A DNA stretch of 63,498 nucleotides from Lysobacteraceae bacterium (GCA_028871555.1 JAGWNA010000011.1:1-63498); one strand, 5' to 3'. Counted from the first letter of the stretch, positions 37,453 to 47,269 are shown. Numbers and translations are program-made. The notes: generated from the sequence alone by a model not told the origin.

Positions 37453-39657
37453 ATGATGCGATCGCTGTTTGCCGGCCCACGGGCCACCTGCCTGCTGGTC
37501 TGGCTGAGCCTGCTGCTTGGCACGTTGCCGGTTTTCTCGCAGAACGCCGACGGCCTGCTGCCCGTCACCGATGCCTACCGGCTCAGTGCCGATGCCGCCA
37601 CCCCGGGCGTATTGAAACTGCACTGGACGATCGCGCCGGATTATTACCTCTACCGCGGCCGCATGAAGTTCACGGCCGGCGATGGCGTGACGCTGGGTAC
37701 GGCGCAATTGCCCGCCGGCAAGAAGCATCACGACCCCTATATCGGTGACGTGGAGATCTATCACCAGGCCGTCGATGCCAGCGTGCCGTACACGCTGGCT
37801 GCCGGCGCCACCCGGCTGAAATTGAGCGTGCAGTACCAGGGCTGCCATGAAGTGGACCCGAAGATCTGCTACCCGCCGCATACCGAACAACTGGATCTGC
37901 CGTTGCCCGCCGGCGCGGCTGCGAATTCCGCAGGGATGCCCCCACTCCCGCCATCAGGTGGCGCGCTGGGTTCCGCACTGAAAGCCTTTGACAGCCAACC
38001 CGCCAGCGCGGCCGATGGCGCCCCCCTGCCGCCCGGGCAGGCGTTCCGCCTTGAAGCGCTGGCCAGTTCACCGCACCAGCTGCTGCTGCGCTGGACGATG
38101 CCCGCAGGCTATTACCTGTATCGCGACCGCACCACATTGAAGCTCGAGGATGCCGCCGGCCTGAGCCTGAAGCCCGCGTGGCCGGCAGGCACGGCGCACC
38201 ACGACGAGCATTACGGCGACGTCACCGTGTATTTCGATCAAGTCGACTTGCCGGTGGCGGTCGAAGGCGACCTGGCCGGACGGCACCAGTTGCTCCTGCA
38301 GGCCAGCTTCCAGGGCTGTCAGCAAGGCGGCCTGTGCTATCCGCTGATGACCCGCACGATCAGCATCGACCTCGGTAGCGGTATCGCCAGCTCCGGCGCT
38401 GCCACGCCTCGCAGGCCGTCGCTCGACAGCACGCCAGGCACCCTTCCGATCAGCTTGATCGCGGCGCTGCTGCTGGCACTGGGCGGTGGTCTGGTACTGA
38501 ACCTGATGCCCTGCGTGCTGCCGGTCCTGTCGATCAAGGCGGTGAGCGTGCTGGAAAGTGGCGAAAGCCATGCCAGGGCGCGCCGTCATGCCCTCTTCTA
38601 TACCGCTGGCGTGCTGAGCAGTTTCGCGATACTGGGCATGGGCATTCTCGCCTTGCGCGCGGCGGGCCACGCACTGGGCTGGGGTACGCAACTGCAGCAA
38701 CCGCTGCTGGTCGGCATGCTGGCGCTGGTGATGCTGGCGGTAGGATTGTCGATGTCGGGCGTGGTGCAGTTCGGCGCCAGCCTGGGCAATACCGGCGCAA
38801 TGCTGGCGTCGCGCTCCGGCCCGGCCGGAGATTTCTTCACCGGCGTGCTCGCGGTAGTGGTGGCCAGCCCCTGCACGGCGCCGTTCATGGGTAGTGCGCT
38901 GGCATACGCGTTTGCCGCGCCGATGCTGTCCGCGCTGCTGGTGTTTCTGGCGCTGGGTGTCGGGCTGGCGCTGCCGTTCCTGCTGATCGGTTTCGTGCCC
39001 GCACTGGCGCGGCTTTTGCCGCGCCCCGGGCGCTGGATGGAAACGCTGAAGCAGGTGCTGGCATTCCCGATGTATCTGACCGCAGCATGGCTGGTGTGGG
39101 TGCTGGCCAACCAGCGCGGCGCCGATGCGGTAGGCCTGGTGCTGGTAGCGATGGTGCTGCTGGCAATGACGCTGTGGTGGTTCGAACGCAGCCGTGCGCG
39201 CGGTTCGTTGAGCCGCGCGCTGGTCGCCTTGCTGGCGCTGGTCACCCTCGTGCCGATGTATCTGCTCGCCCAGGTGCCACCGCCCTCTGCCGTCGCCGCG
39301 CCCCGGGATGGCGTGGTGGCGTACAGCCCGCGAAAACTCGCAGCGCTGCGCGCCGCGGGCACGCCGGTTTTCGTCGACATCACCGCCGACTGGTGCGTCA
39401 CCTGCAAAGCGAATGAACACACCGTGCTGGACACGCAGGCGTTCCGCGACCTGCTGCAGCGTACCGGCGCGGTCTACATGAAAGGTGACTGGACCGACGT
39501 CAACCCGACCATCGGCGCTTTCCTGCAGCAATATCACTCGCCCGGGGTACCGCTGTACGTGGTGTTTCCCGGGAACGGCGGTCCCGGCAAGCAGTTGTCC
39601 ACCGTACTGACTTACTCGCGGGTGCAGCAGGCACTGACCGAAGCCGCGCGTCGATGA
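37453..39657 (+). CDS. dsbD: thiol:disulfide interchange protein DsbD with doubled N-terminal domain
   Basis: Carries reducing power from cytosolic thioredoxin across the inner membrane to periplasmic thiol proteins. The 734 aa exceed the 565 of E. coli. Order: signal peptide (1-29), alpha-domain copy 1 (about 40-150, C131 and C139, with YYLYR at 64-68), alpha-domain copy 2 (about 190-305, C289 and C295, YYLYR at 220-224), the eight-TM beta domain (LMPCVLPVLS at C354, SPCTAPFMG), then the thioredoxin-like gamma domain with DWCVTCKANE. The tandem alpha domains explain the extra length. The next gene, a TlpA-like protein, overlaps its stop. Confidence 0.95.
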   Translation: MMRSLFAGPRATCLLVWLSLLLGTLPVFSQNADGLLPVTDAYRLSADAATPGVLKLHWTIAPDYYLYRGRMKFTAGDGVTLGTAQLPAGKKHHDPYIGDVEIYHQAVDASVPYTLAAGATRLKLSVQYQGCHEVDPKICYPPHTEQLDLPLPAGAAANSAGMPPLPPSGGALGSALKAFDSQPASAADGAPLPPGQAFRLEALASSPHQLLLRWTMPAGYYLYRDRTTLKLEDAAGLSLKPAWPAGTAHHDEHYGDVTVYFDQVDLPVAVEGDLAGRHQLLLQASFQGCQQGGLCYPLMTRTISIDLGSGIASSGAATPRRPSLDSTPGTLPISLIAALLLALGGGLVLNLMPCVLPVLSIKAVSVLESGESHARARRHALFYTAGVLSSFAILGMGILALRAAGHALGWGTQLQQPLLVGMLALVMLAVGLSMSGVVQFGASLGNTGAMLASRSGPAGDFFTGVLAVVVASPCTAPFMGSALAYAFAAPMLSALLVFLALGVGLALPFLLIGFVPALARLLPRPGRWMETLKQVLAFPMYLTAAWLVWVLANQRGADAVGLVLVAMVLLAMTLWWFERSRARGSLSRALVALLALVTLVPMYLLAQVPPPSAVAAPRDGVVAYSPRKLAALRAAGTPVFVDITADWCVTCKANEHTVLDTQAFRDLLQRTGAVYMKGDWTDVNPTIGAFLQQYHSPGVPLYVVFPGNGGPGKQLSTVLTYSRVQQALTEAARR

Positions 39658-40193
39658 TGAGCCGCAGCAACTGGCTGATCCTCGCCCTGGCCGTACTGGC
39701 TGGTGCGCTCGGCGGCTATGCCGAACTCCGCGGCCCGCCGCCGGCAACGGCAGACTCGTCCCTGCTCGGCCGGCCCCCACCGCCCCTGAGCCTGCCCGGT
39801 CTTGACGGCAAGCAGCACCGGCTGAGCGATTATCGCGGCCGCCGGGTACTGCTGAATTTCTGGGCCAGCTGGTGCGGCCCGTGCCTGGATGAAATCCCGG
39901 CGCTGACCCGGGCCCAGGCGAAGTTCGGCGCATACCGGGTGGCCATCGTCGGCATTGCGATGGACGAGCCCGGCCGCGTGCGTGCATTTGTGGCGGCACA
40001 TCGGCTGAATTACCCGATCTGGCTGGGCCAGCTCGGCACAGCGGACAGTTCGCGGCAGCTCGGCGATGTGCAAGGTGTATTGCCCTACAGTGTGCTGCTC
40101 GACGCCGATGGGCGTGTGCGGGCAACCCACGTCGGCGCCATGCCTGCCGCGCAACTGGAAGCCTGGCTGACAACACCCGCCGGGCAGCCCTGA
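39654..40193 (+). CDS. TlpA/ResA-type membrane-anchored thioredoxin
   Basis: A 179-aa periplasmic reductant. An N-terminal anchor or signal (NWLILALAVLAGALGGYAEL) is followed by a thioredoxin fold with the active site FWASWCGPCLDEIP and the cis-Pro region GVLPYSVLLD. ATG overlaps the dsbD stop by four bases, so DsbD is the probable electron donor. Clients (cytochrome c maturation or other Cys proteins) are not visible here. Confidence 0.92.
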   Translation: MMSRSNWLILALAVLAGALGGYAELRGPPPATADSSLLGRPPPPLSLPGLDGKQHRLSDYRGRRVLLNFWASWCGPCLDEIPALTRAQAKFGAYRVAIVGIAMDEPGRVRAFVAAHRLNYPIWLGQLGTADSSRQLGDVQGVLPYSVLLDADGRVRATHVGAMPAAQLEAWLTTPAGQP

Positions 40194-40336
40194 GCATTGG
40201 GCGACATACGCTTACGCACGGAAACCCCCGGGCTTCTGCGCCAAACATCGCCGATCTGCAGTGAACTGGACAACATCCACGACTGCGTGCAAACTGCGTC
40301 GATGCCCGGGTATCCGGACGCAAGCTGGGGGACTTC

Positions 40337-40789
40337 GTGGCGAAGATTCTGGTCCTGCACGGACCCAATCTCAATCTGCTGGGTACGCGCGAGCCGGCGA
40401 TCTACGGCCGCGAAACACTGGCCGGCATCAACCAGCAGCTGGCCGAACTGGCCCACGCTGCCGGGCACGAACTGGTCTGTTTCCAGTCCAACGCCGAACA
40501 CGAACTGGTCGGCCGCATCCAGCAGGGGCGCGATGATCGTACCGCACTGATCCTGTGCAATGCAGGCGCATTCACCCACACCAGCATCGCGCTGCGCGAC
40601 GCGCTGGCCGCCGTGGCGATCCCGTTCATCGAAGTGCATTTGTCCAACGTGCATGCGCGCGAGCCGTTCCGCCATCATTCGTACCTGTCCGATATCGCGA
40701 TCGGCGTGATCTGCGGTTTCGGCGCCGACAGCTATCGCCTCGCCCTGGAAGCGGCGCTGCACCGGCTGCAGGCACCGGCGGCGCCGTAG
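40337..40789 (+). CDS. aroQ: type II 3-dehydroquinate dehydratase
   Basis: Dehydrates 3-dehydroquinate to 3-dehydroshikimate (third step of the shikimate pathway). The 150-aa dodecamer-type enzyme starts [21 protein letters not shown], with the catalytic Tyr at the end of that block, then [34 protein letters not shown] and [19 protein letters not shown]. The start is a GTG at 40337 after GGGGG. It is followed by accB and accC, the usual order in gammaproteobacteria. Confidence 0.97.
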   Translation: MAKILVLHGPNLNLLGTREPAIYGRETLAGINQQLAELAHAAGHELVCFQSNAEHELVGRIQQGRDDRTALILCNAGAFTHTSIALRDALAAVAIPFIEVHLSNVHAREPFRHHSYLSDIAIGVICGFGADSYRLALEAALHRLQAPAAP

Positions 40790-40849
40790 GCACACGCCCG
40801 GCAAGCATGCCCGCCCCACTTAACATCACGCGAGTCCCTTCGCACAACC

Positions 40850-40867
40850 CGCACATCCATGTGCGGA
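40850..40867 (+). other. hairpin in the accB leader
   Basis: CCGCACAT / ATGTGCGG, extended by an outer GAGTCC (40833-40838) / GGACTC (40866-40871) pair. It lies about 55 nt before the accB start. There is no T-run, so it is more likely a leader structure than a terminator; AccB is known to regulate its own operon in E. coli, but nothing here proves a link. Confidence 0.4.
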
Positions 40868-40919
40868 CTCTTCAAAATTCAGCCACCAGCGGTGGCATGA
40901 CTGACAAAAGGCTGATCCG

Positions 40920-41369
40920 ATGGATTTGCGCAAAATCAAGAAACTGATCGATCTGCTGGAAGAATCCAACCTCGCCGAACTGGAGATCAAGGAGGGTGAG
41001 GAAGTGGTGCGCCTGTCGCGCGTTCCCAGGACTGCCACGCCGGTGGCTGCCCCCGCCGCACCCGCCCCGATCGCTGTCCCGCCGGCACCGACAGCCGCCG
41101 TCGTCGAACCCCCGGCTGCCGATGCGTTGCCTGCCGGGCACGTGGTGAAGGCGCCGATGGTCGGTACGTTCTACGAGTCGGCCAGCCCGGGCACGCCGGC
41201 GTTCGTCAAGGTCGGCCAGAAGGTCCAGGTCGGCGAGACGCTGGGCATCATCGAGGCAATGAAGATGTTCAACCAGATCGAAGCCGACGTGGCCGGCACC
41301 GTGCAGGCCATCCTGGTCAAGAACGGCCTGCCGGTGGAATTCGACGAACCGATGTTCGTGATCGCCTGA
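40920..41369 (+). CDS. accB: biotin carboxyl carrier protein of acetyl-CoA carboxylase
   Basis: Carries CO2 on biotin between biotin carboxylase and carboxyltransferase in fatty acid synthesis. The 149 aa comprise an N-terminal dimerisation helix ([26 protein letters not shown], cut in the family at residue 26), an Ala/Pro linker (about 40-75) and the biotinyl domain with the lysine in [13 protein letters not shown]. accC follows after 121 nt that contain a long inverted repeat. Confidence 0.98.
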   Translation: MDLRKIKKLIDLLEESNLAELEIKEGEEVVRLSRVPRTATPVAAPAAPAPIAVPPAPTAAVVEPPAADALPAGHVVKAPMVGTFYESASPGTPAFVKVGQKVQVGETLGIIEAMKMFNQIEADVAGTVQAILVKNGLPVEFDEPMFVIA

Positions 41370-41379
41370 TGATGAAGCG

Positions 41380-41474
41380 GGGAACGGGGAACGGGGAGCG
41401 GGGAACGGAAAGATCAAGGGCGCACTTTCGCAGCTTCTGACTTTTCCTTTCCCCGCTCCCCGTTCCCCGTTCCC
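41380..41474. repeat. 26-bp perfect inverted repeat between accB and accC
   Basis: Left arm 41380-41405 is built from GGGAACG-type units; the right arm 41449-41474 is its exact reverse complement. The 43-nt loop separates them. The accC ribosome-binding site TTGGAG (41480-41485) starts 6 nt after the right arm, so the RNA hairpin would lie directly against it. Confidence 0.9.
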
Positions 41475-41490
41475 GCTCTTTGGAGCTTCC

Positions 41491-42858
41491 ATGCTAGAAA
41501 AAGTCGTCATCGCCAACCGCGGCGAAATCGCCCTGCGCATACTGCGCGCCTGCCACAGTCTGGGCATCAAGACCGTGGCGGTGCATTCCACCGTGGACCG
41601 CAACCTCAAACATGTCGGCCTCGCCGACGAGTCGGTGTGCATCGGCCCCGGCCCCTCGGTTGACAGCTATCTCAATATCCCGCGCATCATCGCCGCGGCC
41701 GAGATCACCGACGCCGGCGCGATCCATCCCGGTTATGGCTTTCTGTCGGAACGCGCCGACTTCGCCGAACAGGTGGAGCAGTCCGGGTTCGTGTTCATCG
41801 GCCCGACCGCCGAAGTGATCCGTCTGATGGGCGACAAGGTCGAGGCGATCCGCGCGATGAAGGCGGCCGGCGTGCCGTGCGTCCCCGGTTCGGGCGGACC
41901 GCTCGGCGAGGACGTGGACGAAAACGTGCGCATCGCGCGCGAGATCGGCTATCCGGTGATCATCAAGGCCGCCGGCGGCGGCGGCGGCCGCGGCATGCGT
42001 GTGGTACGCACCGAGGCCCATCTGGGCAACGCCGTCAGCATGACCAAGGCCGAGGCCAAGGCCGCGTTCGGCAACGAGCAGGTCTACATGGAGAAATTCC
42101 TGGAAAATCCGCGCCACGTGGAGATCCAGGTGCTGGCCGATGGCCAGGGCAACGCGATCCATCTGGGCGAGCGCGACTGTTCCATGCAGCGTCGCCACCA
42201 GAAGGTGGTCGAGGAAGCACCCGCGCCCGGCATCACGCCCGGGCAGCGCGCGCAGATCGGCAAGGTTTGCGTCGACGCCTGCCTGCGCATCGGCTATCGC
42301 GGTGCCGGCACGTTCGAGTTCCTGTTCGAGAACGGCCGCTTCTATTTCATCGAGATGAACACCCGCATCCAGGTCGAGCACCCGGTGACCGAACTGATCA
42401 CCGGCATCGACCTGGTGCGCGAACAGCTGCTGATCGCCGGCGGCGGAAAGCTCACGATCAGGCAGGAAGACGTGATGATCCACGGCCATGCGATCGAGTG
42501 CCGCATCAACGCCGAGGATCCCGAGACGTTCATGCCCAGCCCCGGCACGGTGAAGCGCTTCGAGGCGCCGGGCGGCCCCGGCGTGCGCGTCGACACCCAC
42601 CTTTACGACGGCTACCGCATCCCGCCGAACTACGATTCGATGATCGGCAAGCTGATCGTGCACGGCCCCGATCGCGAAACCGCGATCGCTCGCATGCGCA
42701 TGGCATTGGCCGAGACGGTGATCGAAGGGGTGAAATGCAACATCCCGCTGCAGCAGCGGATCATGGGTGACGCCGGCTTCCAGCATGGCGGCCAGAACAT
42801 CCACTATCTGGAGAAACGGATGGCGGAGCAGAAAGAGCCGCACCCGACCGGCCAGTGA
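41491..42858 (+). CDS. accC: biotin carboxylase subunit of acetyl-CoA carboxylase
   Basis: Uses ATP and bicarbonate to carboxylate biotin on AccB. The 455 aa are family length. It begins [20 protein letters not shown]; the ATP-grasp glycine-rich loop is [14 protein letters not shown], with [15 protein letters not shown] and [18 protein letters not shown], and the active-site [20 protein letters not shown] block is present. The start follows TTGGAG. The accB-accC pair is separated by the inverted repeat described above. Confidence 0.99.
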   Translation: MLEKVVIANRGEIALRILRACHSLGIKTVAVHSTVDRNLKHVGLADESVCIGPGPSVDSYLNIPRIIAAAEITDAGAIHPGYGFLSERADFAEQVEQSGFVFIGPTAEVIRLMGDKVEAIRAMKAAGVPCVPGSGGPLGEDVDENVRIAREIGYPVIIKAAGGGGGRGMRVVRTEAHLGNAVSMTKAEAKAAFGNEQVYMEKFLENPRHVEIQVLADGQGNAIHLGERDCSMQRRHQKVVEEAPAPGITPGQRAQIGKVCVDACLRIGYRGAGTFEFLFENGRFYFIEMNTRIQVEHPVTELITGIDLVREQLLIAGGGKLTIRQEDVMIHGHAIECRINAEDPETFMPSPGTVKRFEAPGGPGVRVDTHLYDGYRIPPNYDSMIGKLIVHGPDRETAIARMRMALAETVIEGVKCNIPLQQRIMGDAGFQHGGQNIHYLEKRMAEQKEPHPTGQ

Positions 42859-42871
42859 CCCACGCCTTGCT

Positions 42872-42944
42872 GTAGGAGCCCGCTGGCGGGCGATGCCCTT
42901 TGCGGGTGTTCGTCGACAAGAGCATCGCCCGCCAGGGCTCCTAC
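42872..42944. repeat. REPIN-like element A4 upstream of prmA
   Basis: Left arm GTAGGAGCCCGCTGGCGGG then CGATGC (42872-42896); right arm 42922-42944 is its inverse with two bases missing in the middle. The loop is 25 nt and ends in ACAAGA. The element lies between the accC stop and the prmA start and ends 27 nt before prmA. Confidence 0.88.
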
Positions 42945-42971
42945 CCGAATTCAACGCTGCCGAATACACCC

Positions 42972-43961
42972 ATGCCCTTCCTCGAGCTTTCCCTCACTGT
43001 CCGCGCCGCGCAACAACCCGCCGCCGAAGATGCGCTGAACGATCTGGGCGCCCTCTCGATCACCCTGCAGGACGCCGATGCGCAGACGCCGGACGAGCAG
43101 GCGATCTTCGAGCCCGGCGTGGGCGAACTGCCGCTGTGGCCGACGATCACCCTGCATGCGCTGTTCGATGAACACGCCGATCGCCGCGGTCTCACCGAAG
43201 CGCTCGGTGAACTGTTGCCGTGGCTCGAACCCGATCGGCTGCTGTTTCGCGAAGTGGCCGACCAGAACTGGGAACGGGTGTGGATGGACCAGTACCAGCC
43301 GATGCTGTTCGGCCGGCGCCTGTGGATCTATCCGTGGAACATCGAGCCGCCCACACACGACGAGCACGGCGATGACGCTTCGGTCGACCGCTCCAGCACA
43401 TCCATGCGCGTCGTGGTTCGGCTCGATCCGGGCCTGGCCTTCGGCAGCGGCACGCATCCGACCACCGCGCTGTGCCTGGAATGGCTCGACGGGCTCGACA
43501 TGGCCGGCAAAACCGTGATCGACTACGGCTGCGGCTCGGGCATTCTGGCGATCGCCGCGCTGAAGCTCGGCGCGGCCAGTGCGGTGGGCATCGACAACGA
43601 TCCGCAGGCACTGACTGCCTCGGCCGACAACGCCCGGCGCAATGGCGTCGCCGAACGACTGGCGCTGTATCTCCCGCAGGATTTCTGCGGACAGATCGCT
43701 CCCGCGGACCCTGCGCCCACGGCGCTGGCGCATCCGTGCACGTCGCCGGCCGACGTGTTTCTCGCGAACATCCTCGCCGGCCCATTGATCGAACTGGCGC
43801 CGACGTTCGCTGCCGCCGCCAAGCCGCATGCACCGTTCGCGATCTCCGGCATCCTCGCCGGCCAGCAGGATGAACTGCTGCGGCATTATGCGGAATGGTT
43901 TGACGAGCTGCGCGTGGACCGCCGCGAGGACTGGGTGCGGATCAGCGGCCGGCGCCGCTGA
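42972..43961 (+). CDS. prmA: ribosomal protein L11 methyltransferase
   Basis: SAM-dependent trimethylation of ribosomal protein L11. It has 329 aa, starting MPFLELSLTVRAAQQPAAEDAL, the L11-recognition domain, followed by the linker DPGLAFGSGTHPTTALCLEWL (split at the SGTHPTT signature), the SAM motif VIDYGCGSGILAIAA and DVFLANILAGPLIEL. The start at 42972 is the family start; the open frame continues upstream only because a REP element lies there. PrmA after accBC is standard synteny. Confidence 0.97.
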   Translation: MPFLELSLTVRAAQQPAAEDALNDLGALSITLQDADAQTPDEQAIFEPGVGELPLWPTITLHALFDEHADRRGLTEALGELLPWLEPDRLLFREVADQNWERVWMDQYQPMLFGRRLWIYPWNIEPPTHDEHGDDASVDRSSTSMRVVVRLDPGLAFGSGTHPTTALCLEWLDGLDMAGKTVIDYGCGSGILAIAALKLGAASAVGIDNDPQALTASADNARRNGVAERLALYLPQDFCGQIAPADPAPTALAHPCTSPADVFLANILAGPLIELAPTFAAAAKPHAPFAISGILAGQQDELLRHYAEWFDELRVDRREDWVRISGRRR

Positions 43962-44054
43962 TTCCGTTGCCCGGCACGGACGGATTCGCAGACCGGCCAA
44001 ACAACGCTCCGACAGGCTGCTAGGCTTGCACCACTTCGCCCGCACACGGCCCGC

Positions 44055-44909
44055 ATGTACACCCAATGCCCTGACTGCCTGACCGTCTTTTCGCTGGATG
44101 TGGATGTCCTGGCGCAGGCGCGCGGCCATGTCGCCTGCGGCTGTTGCGGCATCGAATTCGATGCGATGGCAAGCCTGGCCGGGCACCTGCCGGCGGAGCC
44201 GTTTCGATTGCTGCCTCCGCAGGTGGCATCGGATCAACCGCCGTCACTGGAACTGGCGGTCTACCGGCCGCGCCCCGACCCTCCGGCGGTCGCGGGCGAC
44301 AAGGCGGTGACGGCAGCAACGGAATCTTCGATGGACTTCGCGCGGATGGAGTTCGCACCGCGCTTCGTTCGCGAGCAGCAGGCACGCGCGCCCGCACGCG
44401 CGCATCGACGCCGGCGCCAACCGCACCCGCGCGAGCCCGGTGAGCGTCGCTGGCCCTGGATCGGCGCATGCATCTTGCTGTCACTGTGGCTCGGGATGCA
44501 GCTGGCATGGATCGACCGTGACGCGCTGATCCGCAATCCCGCCGTGGGCGGCTGGCTGCGCAGCAGCTGCAAACTGCTGCGCTGTGAACTTCCGCTGGTC
44601 GCCGCCCCGCAACAACTGCGTCTGCTGGCAAGCAACGTGCAGGCACACCCCAGCGTACCCGGTGCATTGATGATCAGCGCCAGCGTGCGCAATGAAGCCG
44701 CCTTCGCGCAACCGTACCCGATCGTGACCATCATCTTGTCCAACGCCCGGGGCCAGCGTCTGGCGATGCGCCGGCTGCACCCGCGCCAATACCTCGACGA
44801 CGACGAGATTTTGCAGCGCGGCATGGCCCCGGGAGCCAGTACCGTACTGCTGTTCGAGGTGGAAGACCCAGGCGACAAGGCGGTGGCTTTCGAAATCAAT
44901 TTCGAATAG
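44055..44909 (+). CDS. zinc-ribbon plus DUF3426 membrane protein
   Basis: A 284-aa protein. Residues 1-40 form a zinc ribbon of the MJ0042 type (QCPDCLTVFSL... CGCCGIEFDAM). A linker rich in Pro and Arg (about 60-135) leads to one membrane segment (WPWIGACILLSLWLGMQLAW) and a DUF3426 domain with CKLLRCELP and the FAQPYPIVTI / GMAPGASTVLLF region. This gene lies between prmA and fis in many gamma- and betaproteobacteria. Function unknown. Confidence 0.88.
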   Translation: MYTQCPDCLTVFSLDVDVLAQARGHVACGCCGIEFDAMASLAGHLPAEPFRLLPPQVASDQPPSLELAVYRPRPDPPAVAGDKAVTAATESSMDFARMEFAPRFVREQQARAPARAHRRRRQPHPREPGERRWPWIGACILLSLWLGMQLAWIDRDALIRNPAVGGWLRSSCKLLRCELPLVAAPQQLRLLASNVQAHPSVPGALMISASVRNEAAFAQPYPIVTIILSNARGQRLAMRRLHPRQYLDDDEILQRGMAPGASTVLLFEVEDPGDKAVAFEINFE

Positions 44910-45055
44910 GACTTAAATTTGTCGACGTACGCGGGTAGACTCAGGCCCCTATCGCGCGGGTTGCCATCCGGCATCCGGTCCGCGCCGCCATTCGCGTCAA
45001 CAGTCACAATCATATGCCGCGGCCAATGCAGCCGCTGCCTCGTCTGTGAGGGGAA

Positions 45056-45358
45056 ATGCCCGTGAACGCCGCAAGATTGCCTGCCGTCGAGGCTGCCAAA
45101 CAGACCTCGGCGCAGCACACTGCCCCCCAGAGTGCCTTGAGCGAATGCGTCACGCACAGCGTGCGTCGTTATCTTGCCGACATCGGCGATACCCAGTGCA
45201 GCGAAGGCCTGCATGCGCTGGTGCTGCGTGAAGTCGAGAGACCGCTGCTGCGCGAAGTGCTGGCGTTCCATGACGGCAACCAGAGCCGCGCCGCTTGCGC
45301 ACTCGGCATCAACCGCGCCACATTGCGCAAGAAGCTGGCCGCGCACGGCATGTTGTAG
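45056..45358 (+). CDS. fis: DNA-binding protein Fis
   Basis: A nucleoid protein of 100 aa that bends DNA, activates rRNA promoters and stimulates recombination. The C-terminal helix-turn-helix reads GNQSRAACALGINRATLRKK, preceded by the VERPLLREVLAFHDGN helix, the Fis family core. The N-terminal 30 residues are variable. The start follows GAGGGG. In the window an rrn control region is about 45 kb away, a natural Fis target. purH follows in the same direction. Confidence 0.94.
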   Translation: MPVNAARLPAVEAAKQTSAQHTAPQSALSECVTHSVRRYLADIGDTQCSEGLHALVLREVERPLLREVLAFHDGNQSRAACALGINRATLRKKLAAHGML

Positions 45359-45423
45359 GCTGCCGCTCCGGGCCGTTGCCCAGGCATTGGGCATGTGCGG
45401 AAACGGCACGCGGATCGGACGGC

Positions 45424-45429
45424 TATAAT
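45424..45429 (+). promoter_or_regulatory. -10 box for purH
   Basis: A perfect TATAAT, 29 nt before the purH start. The -35 region at 16-18 bp (around TGTGCG/GCGGAA) is weak. Confidence 0.6.
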
Positions 45430-45458
45430 GAGCGGCTTTCCCCTTCTGGAAACTGCCC

Positions 45459-47069
45459 ATGTCCCCACCCGACCCCGCACCGATCCGCCGGGCCCTGCTC
45501 AGCGTTTCCGACAAGTCCGGCCTGATCGAGCTGGCGCGGCGACTGTCCGCCTGCGGTGTGGAGCTGCTGTCTACCGGCGGCAGTGCGAAGGCGCTGCGCG
45601 AGGCCGGCGTGACGGTGACGGATGTGAGCGACGTCACCGGCTTCCCCGAAATCATGGACGGCCGCGTGAAGACGCTGCACCCGAACGTGCATGGCGGACT
45701 GCTCGGCCGCCGCGGCACCGACGACAAGGTGATGGCCGAACTGGGCATCGCGCCGATCGATCTGCTGGTGCTGAACCTCTATCCGTTCGAGAGCACGGTG
45801 GCCAAGCCCGATTGCACGCTGGAGCAGGCGATCGAGAACATCGACATCGGCGGCCCGGCGATGCTGCGTTCCGCGGCAAAGAACTGGAACGACGTCGGCG
45901 TGCTGACCTCTCCCGGCCAATACGAAGACGCGCTGGCCGAGATCGAGAGCCGGGGCGGCCTCACCCGCGCCACCCGCTTCAGGCTGGCGGTGGCCGCGTT
46001 CAACAACGTGTCCAGCTACGACGGCGCGATCAGCGACTACCTGTCCGGGCTGGAGCTCAACGATACGCAGGACGCCATCGCCGGCCATGCCGCCTTCCCC
46101 GGCCAGGTCAACGGCCGCTTCGTGAAGCTGATGGACCTGCGCTACGGCGAGAACCCGCACCAGCAGGCCGCGTTCTACCGCGACCTGCATCCGGCGCCGG
46201 GCACGCTGGCCACGTTCCGCCAGTTGCAGGGCAAGGAGCTGTCGTACAACAACATCGCCGATGCCGATGCCGCATGGGAGTGCGTGCGCAGCTTCGTCAA
46301 GCCGGCCTGCGTGATCGTCAAGCATGCCAACCCCTGCGGTGCGGCGGTGAGCCTGGACGGCATCGGCAGAGCCTACGACCTGGCCTTCCAGACCGATCCC
46401 ACCTCCGCCTTCGGCGGCATCATCGCGTTCAACCGCGAAGTCGACGGCGCCACCGCGAAGGCGATCGTCGAACGCCAGTTCGTCGAGGTGGTGCTGGCCC
46501 CGGCCTATGCGGACGACGCGCTGAAGGCCTTCCACAGGAAGGGCAACGTGCGGGTGCTGATGATCCCGGCGCCTGCCGGCGGCGACCTGCGTGCCGCACA
46601 CCCGGGCATGAGCTCCAAGCGGGTCGGTTCCGGCCTGCTGATCCAGAGCGCCGACACCGGCATGATCAGCGCCGCGGACCTGAAGGTGGTGACCCGCCAG
46701 GCACCCACCGAGGCGCAGATCGACGACCTGATCTTCGCCTGGAAGGTGGCGAAGTTCGTGAAGTCCAACGCCATCGTCTACGCCAAGGCGCGCCAGACCA
46801 TCGGTATCGGCGCCGGCCAGATGAGCCGCGTCTACAGCGCGAAGATCGCCGGCATCAAGGCCGCCGACGAAAAGCTCGAGGTGCGCGGCTCGGTGATGGC
46901 GAGCGATGCGTTCTTCCCGTTCCGCGACGGCATCGATGCGGCCGCCGCCGCAGGCATCAGCGCGGTGATCCAGCCCGGCGGTTCGATGCGCGACGCCGAG
47001 GTGATCGCCGCTGCCGACGAACACGGCATGGCGATGGTGTTCACCGGGGTCCGGCACTTCCGGCACTGA
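45459..47069 (+). CDS. purH: bifunctional AICAR formyltransferase/IMP cyclohydrolase
   Basis: Catalyses the last two steps of IMP synthesis. The 536 aa have the MGS-like cyclohydrolase domain first ([38 protein letters not shown]) and the formyltransferase domain second ([50 protein letters not shown]). The length and motifs are complete. The start at 45459 fits the family. A REPIN-like element follows 62 nt after the stop. Confidence 0.98.
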   Translation: MSPPDPAPIRRALLSVSDKSGLIELARRLSACGVELLSTGGSAKALREAGVTVTDVSDVTGFPEIMDGRVKTLHPNVHGGLLGRRGTDDKVMAELGIAPIDLLVLNLYPFESTVAKPDCTLEQAIENIDIGGPAMLRSAAKNWNDVGVLTSPGQYEDALAEIESRGGLTRATRFRLAVAAFNNVSSYDGAISDYLSGLELNDTQDAIAGHAAFPGQVNGRFVKLMDLRYGENPHQQAAFYRDLHPAPGTLATFRQLQGKELSYNNIADADAAWECVRSFVKPACVIVKHANPCGAAVSLDGIGRAYDLAFQTDPTSAFGGIIAFNREVDGATAKAIVERQFVEVVLAPAYADDALKAFHRKGNVRVLMIPAPAGGDLRAAHPGMSSKRVGSGLLIQSADTGMISAADLKVVTRQAPTEAQIDDLIFAWKVAKFVKSNAIVYAKARQTIGIGAGQMSRVYSAKIAGIKAADEKLEVRGSVMASDAFFPFRDGIDAAAAAGISAVIQPGGSMRDAEVIAAADEHGMAMVFTGVRHFRH

Positions 47070-47130
47070 AGGCTGCACGCGAACCGTGCGGACACCCTGT
47101 TCGCTGTCAAGCGATTTTCAATGTTGAGCA

Positions 47131-47212
47131 GGAGCCCGCCGGCGGCGATGCTTCTGCTCTGAATCCAGTCGGAGAGATCAAGGCAACGGCATCGCCCGCC
47201 AGCCGGCTCCTA
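47131..47212. repeat. REPIN-like element A5
   Basis: Arms 47131-47152 and 47190-47212 are inverted copies of the AGGAGCCCGCC... type with one base indel. The 37-nt core is the reverse complement, with few changes, of the core of the element at 28477-28514 (shared GATCTCTCCGACTGGATTC). Two copies with conserved interiors in opposite orientations show that the whole unit moves, not only the arms. Confidence 0.9.
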
Positions 47213-47269
47213 CACGTTCCATGGAAGTCTTCTGTTCCAGCATTGACGTCTTCGACACCGGAGACTGCC

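Noticed and set aside
41380..41474. accB-accC inverted repeat as a transcription terminator
   Set aside because: The 43-nt loop is large and no T-run follows; accC must be expressed with accB.
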